NCBI GenBank assembly: GCA_963823675.1
Contig: CAWGMT010000008.1
Location: 1-64,000, forward strand
DNA: 64,000 nt
Origin: CAWGMT01 sp963823675
GTDB taxonomy: Bacteria; Planctomycetota; Planctomycetia; Isosphaerales; Isosphaeraceae
Direction: 5' to 3'
Numbering within the stretch: position 1 is the stretch's first letter; every line of letters begins with the position of its first letter. The notes under the pieces are model-generated. The model saw only the letters and a list, made by a program, of their open reading frames with translations, was not told where the DNA came from and searched no databases. The position numbers and the translations under genes are program-made. Shown here piece by piece: positions 9,679-18,000 of the stretch.

Positions 9679-11258
9679 TATCGGCCGCCACCACGCTCAC
9701 CGTGAACGTCGCCTTCAGCACGACAGGCGATGGCGTGATCCTCGGCTACCAGGACGCTCCGATCGGCACCGATCCGGCCAACTCCGTGCCGGCCCTGTAC
9801 GTCGGCACCGACGGCTATCTCCACGGTGGGTTTAGTGGATTTGGCACGTTCCAGTCCTCCGCGCCGGTCAATAATGGTCAGACCTACGTTGTCGTCCTCT
9901 CGTTGAGCGGACCCACGATGACGGTGACGATCAATGGCACGCAGGTCGCACAGACCTCGGGCTCCAACAACGCTCTGGACATGACGTTCGATCAGGTCGG
10001 GACCGGCTACGGCAACACCTCGCCGGACGCCTCCGCCAGCGGCTACTTCCCGTTCTCCGGGACGATCAGCAACTTGACGATCACCCAGGGCACAGCGCTG
10101 GCCGGGTCCGTTGCGCCGAGCAGCTCTTCGGTCAACCAGATCACGTTCACACCGCCGGACATGGGGACCTACACCGTCGGCCTGTCGTCCACCAACTCCA
10201 GCGGCTCGAGTACCAGCACAAGCCAGACGCTCACCGCCACCGACGTCGCCCCCACGCCGACGATCAGCGGTTTGCCCGCCAGCGGTGCGGTGAACCAACA
10301 GTACACGCTGGTCGCCTCGGTTACAGAACCCGGTCGCGTCGGACACCGCCGCCGGCTTCAACGACGTCTGGAGCGCGAGCGCGAGCCCGAGTCAGCAGAC
10401 CGTCGCCGCGTCGAACCTGGTCTTCAACGGCACCAACCCGATCGCACTGCCCTCGGGTCTGATCCAGGACGCGACCAGCCTGAACATCACCGTCACCTTC
10501 AGCACGACCACCGGCGGCGTGATCCTCGGCTATCAGGACCAGCAGGCGCTGGGCTCGACGCCGCCCGACTACACACCGCTCCTCTATGTCGGTACCGACG
10601 GGTTGCTCCGCGCGGAGCTCTGGGACGGCACCTCCGCGCCGATCACCAGCACCACGAAGGTCAACAACGGCCAGATGCATACCGCCGTCCTCGAGTGGTC
10701 AGGCAACAACATCGTGACGCTCACGCTCGACGGCCAGCCCGCCGGCCAGACCACAGCCACGCCCCAAATGCTCGACGAGTCGTTCGACCAGCTCGGCACG
10801 GGCTACGCGACAGGCTGGCCCGGGGGCAAGAGCGGCCTGGACCCGTTCACCGGGACGATCAACAGCCTGATGATCACCTCGGGTACCGCGTTACTCGGCG
10901 CCCTCAAGCCCAACCTCTCCGCCGGCAGCCAGGCCTCGTTCACGCCGTTCACCTCTGCGACCTACACCGTCGGCCTGTCCTCCACCGACGTCCTGGACAG
11001 CACGGGCACGACGAGCCAGACCTTCACCACCGTGGGCACAGTCCCCTTGCCGGCGATCGCCGGCCTGCCCGCCAGCAGTCCCGAGGGGACGGCGGTCACC
11101 CTGACGGGCTCCGCCACCGAGACCAACGCGTCGGTCGCGGCCGAAGGCTTCAGCTACCTCTGGCAAGCCACCGACGCCGATGGCGCCTCGGCCACCGGCA
11201 GCGGCGCCCTGAGCTTCAACGGGACCAACCAGTTCGTGGACCTGGGCAATCCGACTGA
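9675..11258 (+). CDS. Segment of giant protein: lectin-like fold
   Basis: The frame is genuine to about 10325. It encodes a jelly-roll-like unit (GDGVILGYQDAPIGTDPAN, LYVGTDGYLHGGFSGFG, TMTVTINGTQVAQTSG) and an Ig-like linker (GTYTVGLSSTNSSGSSTST). The remaining Arg-rich part is out of frame, since the same unit repeats in the frame starting upstream of 10519. Confidence 0.5.
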   Translation: MISAATTLTVNVAFSTTGDGVILGYQDAPIGTDPANSVPALYVGTDGYLHGGFSGFGTFQSSAPVNNGQTYVVVLSLSGPTMTVTINGTQVAQTSGSNNALDMTFDQVGTGYGNTSPDASASGYFPFSGTISNLTITQGTALAGSVAPSSSSVNQITFTPPDMGTYTVGLSSTNSSGSSTSTSQTLTATDVAPTPTISGLPASGAVNQQYTLVASVTEPGRVGHRRRLQRRLEREREPESADRRRVEPGLQRHQPDRTALGSDPGRDQPEHHRHLQHDHRRRDPRLSGPAGAGLDAARLHTAPLCRYRRVAPRGALGRHLRADHQHHEGQQRPDAYRRPRVVRQQHRDAHARRPARRPDHSHAPNARRVVRPARHGLRDRLARGQERPGPVHRDDQQPDDHLGYRVTRRPQAQPLRRQPGLVHAVHLCDLHRRPVLHRRPGQHGHDEPDLHHRGHSPLAGDRRPARQQSRGDGGHPDGLRHRDQRVGRGRRLQLPLASHRRRWRLGHRQRRPELQRDQPVRGPGQSD

Positions 11259-12759
11259 CCTCAACTTCAGCGGCCAGATCACGCTGGATGCCTGGATCAA
11301 GCCCGAGTCGACCAGCGGGCTCCAGGACATCATCGCCCACGGCTACCAGACCTCGCCCGATGCCGAGGACTTCCTCCGCATCAGTAGCGGCTACTACCAG
11401 GTCGGCTCCTGGAACGGCAATAACGCGTTTGCCCAGTTCGCGATCCCGGCCGGCGACATCGGCCAATGGGTAAACCTGGCCGGAGTCTATAACGGCACGC
11501 AGTGGATCCTCTACCGCGACGGGGTCCAGGTTGCCACGTCGGGCGCCACGATGCAGGGCGCCCTGACGGTCAGCTCGACCAACTGGGCCATCGGCGCCGA
11601 GGGCGGCGGCACCGGGCGGTTCTTCCAGGGGGAGATCGACGACGTCAGCATCTGGAACGTCGGCCTCTCGGCGGCGGGCGTCAAGTCCGCCATGGTCCAG
11701 GCCCCGACCGCATCCGAATCCGGACTGATCGCGTATTATCCCTTCAACGAAATCAGCGGGAACAGGGCGATCGATGCCACGGGGAACGGGAACAACGGCA
11801 CCCTGGGTGGCATCAGTCCGAACAATCCGGCGGCCGAGCCGAGCCGAGTCGCGGGCATCGTCCTCAGCCCGAGCGTGACCATCACTCCTGGCGAGAGCGG
11901 GATCGAGACCGTCACCTTGGAGGCGTTCGACGCGGCCGGCGGGAGCGGGGTAGTGACCGCCACGTTCACCGCGTCCCCAATCCCCATCATCGTCAACGCC
12001 GGTGGCAACGTCATCGTTCAGCAGGGCACGCTCCTCACCCGGACCTGCTCGTTCACGGACTTGCCCGGCGATGGGCCCTGGACGGCGACAGTTAACTACG
12101 GTGACGGAACCGGGACCCAGCCCCTGACGGTGAATGGTCAGTCGTTCACGCTCAGCCACATCTTCGAAAACGCCGGCACCTTCGTGACGACGGTGACCGT
12201 GACCAACCGCAACGGCTTCAGCGGCTCGTTCAGCTACACCGCGACCGTCAGTGGCTTCACAGTCAACGACGGCAATCCCGCGCCGTCGCCGGTCAAGCGC
12301 CTGATCTACACGTTCAACAATCCGTCCCAGATCGAGAAGGGCGCCTTCGAGCTGCTCCGCGACGGCAAGCCCAGCCACATCCGCCTGGAAATCGCACCGC
12401 AGCCGGACGGGCAAACGTACCTCATCACGTTCAAAGGCCCCGGCGTGATCGGCGGCTCGTTGCCTGACGGCCACTACACGCTGATCACCTTGCACAAGAA
12501 GGTGAAGGTCCTCTCCGGCCCGCCGATGACCTCCAACGACGTCAACACGTTTGTCAGCCGCACCGGTCATGTGCACGACGGCAAGAAGGATCACGGCACG
12601 ACCAGCAAGCGGTCCAAAGGCCAGATGGATCCACCCAGAAAGGCTCCGGCGAAGTTTCCGGGGCGGACCGTGAAGCATCACCTCCCGGCCCATCCTGCAT
12701 CGGCACCGGTGCGAGCGGCGGTGGCCAGCCCGGTGAAAGTCGTGGACCGGCCTCGGTGA
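10519..12759 (+). CDS. C-terminal segment of giant protein
   Basis: This frame is genuine from about 10330 to the stop at 12759. It reads a jelly-roll unit (LYVGTDGLLRAELWDGT), an Ig-like linker, a LamG domain (FVDLGNPTDLNFSGQITLDA, GEIDDVSIWNVGLSAAGVKS), a PKD domain (VNYGDGTGTQPLTVNGQSF, AGTFVTTVTVTNRNGFSG) and a terminal module (VNDGNPAPSPVKRLIYTF, FELLRDGKPSHIRLEI). I have seen similar modules near the end of large planctomycete proteins. The last about 75 residues are strongly basic (KHHLPAHPASAPVRAAV). That tail could bind anionic polymers, but this is a guess. Confidence 0.65.
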   Translation: MILGYQDQQALGSTPPDYTPLLYVGTDGLLRAELWDGTSAPITSTTKVNNGQMHTAVLEWSGNNIVTLTLDGQPAGQTTATPQMLDESFDQLGTGYATGWPGGKSGLDPFTGTINSLMITSGTALLGALKPNLSAGSQASFTPFTSATYTVGLSSTDVLDSTGTTSQTFTTVGTVPLPAIAGLPASSPEGTAVTLTGSATETNASVAAEGFSYLWQATDADGASATGSGALSFNGTNQFVDLGNPTDLNFSGQITLDAWIKPESTSGLQDIIAHGYQTSPDAEDFLRISSGYYQVGSWNGNNAFAQFAIPAGDIGQWVNLAGVYNGTQWILYRDGVQVATSGATMQGALTVSSTNWAIGAEGGGTGRFFQGEIDDVSIWNVGLSAAGVKSAMVQAPTASESGLIAYYPFNEISGNRAIDATGNGNNGTLGGISPNNPAAEPSRVAGIVLSPSVTITPGESGIETVTLEAFDAAGGSGVVTATFTASPIPIIVNAGGNVIVQQGTLLTRTCSFTDLPGDGPWTATVNYGDGTGTQPLTVNGQSFTLSHIFENAGTFVTTVTVTNRNGFSGSFSYTATVSGFTVNDGNPAPSPVKRLIYTFNNPSQIEKGAFELLRDGKPSHIRLEIAPQPDGQTYLITFKGPGVIGGSLPDGHYTLITLHKKVKVLSGPPMTSNDVNTFVSRTGHVHDGKKDHGTTSKRSKGQMDPPRKAPAKFPGRTVKHHLPAHPASAPVRAAVASPVKVVDRPR

Positions 12760-13519
12760 CGTGCCCCCCGTTCCTATACCAGTGCGGGACCGAGTCGATG
12801 AGATGTATAGCCTGAATTGGAGATAGGCGCAAGAGCGCGCGTGATTCGCCCCTCCACAGGTGGCACCGGGGCCAACCGTCAAACTACCGCGGGGCTCTCC
12901 TTTGCCGATCTTCTTGGCGCGAGCGTGCGATTAGAATGTCGTCCGCGTTCAAGGGCCAAAATATCGCGACCGTGCTTCCGTCGCCCGCTGATCTTGTAGC
13001 CCGACTCTGATCGGGACTTCGCTACCATCCGGTATACAACGAAGCGACCGAAAACAAAAAACAAAGGCTGACGCCGCGAAGCCGCCCTGAAAATAACCGA
13101 CAGGCAAGAGCTCCTCGCCGATCTCCGATGCCTGCCTCACCAAGTCATCGAGGCGCCCTTGATTTGCCACGTTCTCGGTGCGGGCCGCCAAGCGATCCAG
13201 TTGGGTTCGGGGGACACCATATCTAATCCGGCGTTGTGGCCAAGCCCGAGAGACGGAACGTGATTCATTGCTCGCTCGCCCACCAAGCAAGAGTCATCTT
13301 CGCCCGGCAGAAGCGCTGGATTTCGAGGGTCACGCGCCCTGTAGTCCACCAACCACGATGCGCGAGCCAAAGAGATGAACGACTGCAAACCGCTTGCTCA
13401 TCATGTGTTCCGCCATTGCACCTCGATCCTGAATTCCGGAAAGTGGCGGCTGCGGGAAACCTACCCGCGTCTCCTGTAGACGTAAACAACTGCAATCAAA
13501 GGGTTTATAACGCAGGAAG
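12760..13519 (+). other. Gene-poor stretch
   Basis: I see no convincing gene in these 760 bases. The reverse strand holds an open frame (12949-13290) without recognisable domains; it contains TENVANQGRLDDLVRQASEI and may be the relic of a coding region. A single GGTGTCCCCCGAACC motif sits on the minus strand at 13204-13218. No tRNA or clear terminator was found after the giant protein gene. Confidence 0.5.
13204..13218 (-). repeat. GGTGTCCCCCGAACC dispersed motif
   Basis: This 15-base motif, here on the minus strand and preceded by TAT, is identical to copies at 28956-28970, 29016-29030, 45399-45413 and 45483-45497. The other copies lie just downstream of group II intron 3' ends. Here no intron sequence is visible next to it. 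Confidence 0.6.
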
Positions 13520-13887
13520 TGGAGGCGGCGGGAATTGCACCCGCGTCCCGAGAAGCGTCGGCGACGGCCTCTACGTGCGTAGCCGGTCTTTTGATTGTCG
13601 GCCTCGAGGCCCCGGTCGGCAGGGTCCTCTTCGGCTTATCCCATCATGAATTTAACCCGAGCCGCAACGGGCGGTTAGGCTCAGGCGATCCCGCATTAGC
13701 GTCCCCGGCCGCGTCTCGCGGGAGAAAACGCGGCGCGAGGCCGTCGCTGTTTTTTAGGCAGCGAGACGGTAGCTGCTAACATTGCTGTTGGCAGGTAAAG
13801 TTTTGGTCTGCTTTTAACGAGGCCTGCTGACCAACCTCGGCACGCCACCAGTCGCGTCAGTCATCCGGTCGATCCTGGTTCGCCCCC
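13520..13887 (-). ncRNA. ssrA: tmRNA (transfer-messenger RNA)
   Basis: Read on the minus strand, the 5' end (from 13887) begins GGGGGCGAACCAGGATCGAC and continues to GTGCCGAGG, the conserved tmRNA 5' domain. The 3' end carries TACGCACGTAGA, then the T arm GCGGG-TGCAATT-CCCGC, and CGCCTCC plus A, which pairs with the 5' GGGGGCG to form the acceptor stem; CCA is not encoded. The tag frame is at 13792-13754: GCC is the likely resume codon, giving ANSNVSSYRLAA and then TAA, ending in the usual LAA degradation signal. About 368 nt is the normal length for a one-piece tmRNA. It acts with SmpB in trans-translation to free stalled ribosomes and tag the peptide for proteolysis. The exact ends are uncertain by one base. 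Confidence 0.95.
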
Positions 13888-14164
13888 CATGTCGTCATAG
13901 AAGCGCTTCGAACGCACTGTTCACTCATCGTTCATTATCGCCGGTCGATGTGCGACGTCAAGCAAACTCGCCCCTGGCGGCCCAGCCGCAGCGCGGACTC
14001 GGCCGCCCGTTCGATGGAATCCGGCCGAACCGGCGAGCGGAGAAAGGACCCAGCGCGGGTCGGTCGCGAGATGCTCGCCTACCGAAACCGGGTCAAGCGG
14101 ACCTTGGGCGCCTCGTTCCGTGAACTGGCGCACGACGGGCATCGATATTAACCCGCGAGGCGAG

Positions 14165-14266
14165 AAATTAGAACTCGCGCTCCGGGAGGGCGTACCGCTG
14201 GCCTCGCTCGATTCGAAGCTGAGCGCGGCCGCCCGGTCCGTCGGCGTCGTGCGGTATCAACCGTGA
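14165..14266 (+). pseudogene. C-terminal relic of a VapC-like PIN toxin
   Basis: The frame ending at the TGA 14264-14266 reads KLELALREGVPLASLDSKL, then SAAARSVGV. This matches the C-terminal part of VapC-type PIN ribonucleases, where 'ELAxRxGLPLATLDxxLxxAA' contains the last conserved Asp of the active site (here in SLDSKL). The upstream sequence in this frame does not resemble the rest of a PIN domain, so only the tail seems to survive. No antitoxin gene is next to it. It ends 12 bases before the sigma factor start. Confidence 0.6.
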
Positions 14267-14278
14267 TACAATCCGTAA

Positions 14279-14992
14279 ATGCCGCCTCACGAGCCGTTCG
14301 ATACCACCCACTGGAGCCTGATCCTGGCGGCGCGGGACCGCGGATCGTCCGAGGCCCGCGCCGCTCTGGCCGAGCTCTGCCGCATTTACTGGTACCCTCT
14401 CTACGCTTTCATCCGCCACCGCGGCCACGATCGCCAGACCGCGGAGGACCTGACCCAAACTTTCTTCGCCCGGCTGCTGGAATCCAACGACCTGGCTCGC
14501 GTTGATCGCTCCAAGGGTCGGTTTCGCGCGTTTCTGCTCGCCGCCTGCACGCATTTTCTGGCGAACGAGCGTGATCGCCAGCGCGCCCTCAAGCGAGGAG
14601 GCGGCCGCGGCTTTCTCTCCATCGACGGTGCCGACGCGGAACGGTGCTACGACCGGGAACCAGCCCACTGGCTCACGGCCGAGGCCCTGTTCGCGCGCCG
14701 CTGGGCGATCATGCTGCTCGACCAGACCATCGAAGACCTTCGCGCCGAGTTCAGCCGCGCCGGGCAGGCCGACCGCTTCGAAGCCCTCAAGCCGGCCCTG
14801 ACCGGCGACCACGTGCCCTACACCGAACTGGCCGCCCGATTGAACATGACGGTCGGTGCGGTGCAGGTCGCCGTCCACCGCCTGCGCCAGCGGTATCGCG
14901 AAGCCCTCCGGGCCCGGATCGGCGCCACCGTCAGCGACCCGTCGGAGATCGATGACGAAATCCGCGAGCTGTTCGCGGCGCTCGCGTCCTGA
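14279..14992 (+). CDS. ECF-type RNA polymerase sigma factor
   Basis: A 237-residue sigma-70 family protein of the extracytoplasmic-function kind. Region 2 is seen at about residues 25-95 (LCRIYWYPLYAFIRHRG, AEDLTQTFFARLLE, and GRFRAFLLAACTHFLANE for promoter melting). Region 4, a helix-turn-helix, is at about 170-215 (YTELAARLNMTVGAVQVAVH, then RLRQRYREAL). The insert between them (residues 100-165, with KRGGGRGFLSIDG) is longer than in classical ECF factors and is common in planctomycete members. It directs RNA polymerase to a special promoter set. The next gene, 87 bases downstream on the same strand, is a Ser/Thr kinase, a pairing known in Planctomycetes, so phosphorylation is a plausible way to control it instead of an anti-sigma factor (inference). 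Starts ATG at 14279; no strong Shine-Dalgarno is seen. Confidence 0.9.
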   Translation: MPPHEPFDTTHWSLILAARDRGSSEARAALAELCRIYWYPLYAFIRHRGHDRQTAEDLTQTFFARLLESNDLARVDRSKGRFRAFLLAACTHFLANERDRQRALKRGGGRGFLSIDGADAERCYDREPAHWLTAEALFARRWAIMLLDQTIEDLRAEFSRAGQADRFEALKPALTGDHVPYTELAARLNMTVGAVQVAVHRLRQRYREALRARIGATVSDPSEIDDEIRELFAALAS

Positions 14993-15079
14993 AAAAATCC
15001 GACCGCACCTGTAAGCTTTCCACGCAGTTGCTTCTGAAATAGGGTGATGTCCCCATCGATACCCGAGGAGACGCTCCCG

Positions 15080-18000
15080 ATGGCCGCTACCCACATTTGC
15101 CCCAACTGCGGTGCACCTCTGCCCACCGATTCGCCCGCGGGCCTTTGCCCGTCCTGCCTGCTCATGGCCGGGCTGGCGGACGCCCCGGCCGCCGAAATGA
15201 CGGAACATGGGACCGATCCGTCCGACCAGTCGGATCGGACTGATCCGCCACGAGGCGATTCCACGCGCTCGGCAGATAGCCCGGCGACGGATGCTTGGTC
15301 GACAGCCGCCGCCCCGGCTTCGACCACTCTGCCCCAGTCCGTCGGATCAGTCCTGGGGACGGTCCGCTACTTCGGCGATTACGAGTTACTCGAAGAGATC
15401 GCCCGCGGCGGCATGGGGGTCGTATACAAGGCGCGGCAGGTCAGTCTCAATCGCCCGGTCGCGCTCAAGATGATCCTGGCGGGCCAGCTCGCCAGCGAGG
15501 CCGACGTGCGCCGGTTCCACCTCGAAGCCGAGGCCGCCGCCAACCTTGATAATCCCGGGATCGTGCCGATCTATGAGGTTGGTGAGCACGATGGCCAGCA
15601 CTACTTCTCCATGGGGTTCGTCGAAGGAGAGAGCCTGGCGGAGAAAGTCGCCGCCGGTCCGTTGCCTGCGCGGCAGGCAGCCTGGCTGGTTCGCTCCGTG
15701 GCCGAGTCGGTCCAGTATGCGCACGAGCGGGGGGTGATCCACCGCGATTTGAAGCCGGCCAACGTCCTGCTCGACCGCCAGGGAAAGCCCCGGATCACCG
15801 ACTTCGGGTTGGCTAAGACGACGCGGGACGATCGCGGACTGACCGTGACGGGTCAGGTCATGGGGACGCCCAGCTACATGCCGCCCGAGCAGGCCGCGGG
15901 CCGGGTTCGGGAGATCGGCCCGACGACCGATGTCTATGCGCTGGGGGCGATTCTCTACTGCCTGCTGACGGCCCGGCCGCCGTTCCAGGCCTCGAGCCGG
16001 ACGGACACCTTGTTGCAGGTCATGGAGACAGAGCCAGTCCCGCCACGCCAGCTCAACGGCGCGGTTCCCCGCGACCTGGAGACGATCACGCTCAAATGCC
16101 TGCAGAAGGAGCCAAGGAAACGCTATGACTCCGCGCGAGCTGGCCGGCGACCTGGGTCGTTACCTGGCCGGCAAGCCAATCGTGGCGCGGCCAGTTGGTC
16201 CCGCCGAGCGGCTGTGGCGGTGGTGCCGCCGCAATCCGGCTCTGGCCGGCGCAGCGCGATTGCGACTTTGGCCGTCCTGGCGCTTGCCATCGCCTCGACC
16301 CTGGCGGCCGAGAGGTTCCGTCGCCAGCGCGACGAGATCATGCTCCAGGAAAGGCGAACAGCCGCGGCCCTGGCCGAAGTCGATCAGGCACGAGCCCGGT
16401 CCCAGGAGCGGCTCTGGGAATCGCTGGCCGCCGAGGGGCGGGCCCAGCGGCTTGCCGGGGCACGCTGGGCGGCGCTAAGGGCTCTGGGCGACGCGGCGAA
16501 GATCAAGCCCTCCGACGAACTGCGCCAGCAGGCCATCGAGGCCATCGCCGCCCCGGGTGTCCGCTTGCGCTACGCCATCCCGTTCGGCCTTGGTCACGGC
16601 GCAATGTACGGCTACTCTTCCAATGCGGCGCCCAACGCACACGTTGTCATTCCCTCGTACGAGGTTCCGGCCCGCGAGACCGCGAACGACAATGCCAGCG
16701 GGTTCAAGGCCGAGATCGTTCGTTTCACGAGCGACGGCGCGCTTCTGGCCGTCGGAGGCCGGTATCGAGCGGAACAGCTCGACCAGCGCAAAAGCACGGA
16801 TGCGGAAAAGGTCTATAATATCTTGGTCCATACTCGGATCACCATCTTGCGGGTTGCGGACGGACGCGAGGTCGATCGCATCGATCCGGGTGGGATCGAT
16901 CCGGACGAATTGATGCAAATCGATGACTTCGCCTTCCGGCCAGGGTCGAAAGCGCTGGCTTTTCAGGATCATCGGCGTGGTCGAAAGGGGCTCAGCCTCC
17001 GTGATGCCGCGCTGGGCAAGGACGTCGGCTTCATCGCCGGCGCGGGGCCAAATTCGGGGGCGTCCTGCTTCCTCTTCAGCCCCGACGGCTCGCGGCTGGT
17101 GCTCACGAAGGCCGGCCGGCTCTGCGTCGTCAACAGCGCGAGCTTGGAGGAGGAACGATCGCGGCCGGCGGCCGAATTGAATGCCTTCCTCAGCAACGAT
17201 GAAGTCGTGATTCAAGAAAAAGGCGCGCTCAAGGGATGGAACGTCCGCACCGGGCGTGAATCGTTCGTATTCACGATACCCCCGGGAAAGCAGCTCCGCA
17301 GTCAGATCGCGTTCGGATCGGTCGTTGTGCTGGCCGACGCGACCCCGGCAGGAACGGTCAGCCTCTGGGACATCCGGACCGGCAAGGCGATCGGCCGGCT
17401 CGACGACGCAGCCGTCGATCAGTTTGGCCCGCGGGTCGCGCCCGATGGTGACTTGCTGGCTTTTGACGCTCGGTCAGAGCCCGGCGTGCTTCTTCTCTAC
17501 GACGTCGCTCGCCGGATGTCTCGCGGCCGGATCGAGGGCGTCATCGAGGCCGACCCCCATTTCAACATGGAGGCGCGGACCTCCTTCTCGCCAGATGGCC
17601 GTTTACTCGCGGCCCTTTCCCGGCGCAATGGGTACAACGACTACGAGGACGCTCTCACGGTCTACGAGGACACGAATACCATCCAAATCTGGGATGTCGA
17701 GACCCGTCAGAAACTCGCCAGCCTGCCGGACTGCAAGGTTCCATTCTGGAGCCCAGACGGGCGGCACCTCGTCACCATCTCGCCCACGGCCGAGGTCGAT
17801 GCCGTCTCGATGGTCAAGGTCTGGGAGGTGGCCAACCCGACGGCCACGTATCAGCTCGATCGGCCTGTGAAGGCGGTCTCGACGTCCCCGGACGGCCGGC
17901 GGCTGGCTGTCGACGATCGCCTCTGGGATGTTGTCGCCGGCCCGTGGCCCTACCGCTTACATCCGCGTCCGCTGCCGGTATCCGCCGACTACGTGAGCTT

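Larger units (their letters stand above)
3..12759 (+). pseudogene. Giant secreted LamG/PKD/beta-helix protein, 3' part, many frameshifts
   Basis: This is the 3' part of a very large protein gene whose start lies left of the window; it ends with the stop at 12757-12759. The frame changes many times, most densely before 4.7 kb, yet homologous domains continue across each break. By DNA position: LamG-like jelly rolls (about 300-760, 960-1440, 5920-6500, 7330-7930, 8000-8600, 9620-10100, 10400-10900, 11200-11700); repeated beta-rich units (1550-3900); PKD-like Ig domains (3950-4540, 12000-12250); a CSLREA-like VSLREAI motif near 4610; beta-helix coils (4690-5690, 6530-7080, 8690-9480); a terminal module starting VNDGNPAPSPVKRLIYTF (12260-12520) and a Lys/His/Arg-rich tail. 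There is no dockerin or PEP-CTERM end, unlike the minus-strand giants. A role at the cell surface (adhesion, matrix, glycan binding) is inferred from LamG and beta-helix folds. Whether it is a decayed gene or carries assembly indels cannot be told from sequence alone. Confidence 0.75.

Noticed and set aside
12949..13290. Minus-strand open frame of 113 codons in the gene-poor stretch
   Set aside because: Helical-looking piece (RLDDLVRQASEIGEELL) but without start signals or a known family; noted as possible relic only.
13948..14151. Plus-strand open frame of 67 codons between the tmRNA and the sigma factor
   Set aside because: No ribosome binding site, no recognisable domain, and Arg-rich composition; it overlaps the lead into the VapC relic in another frame.
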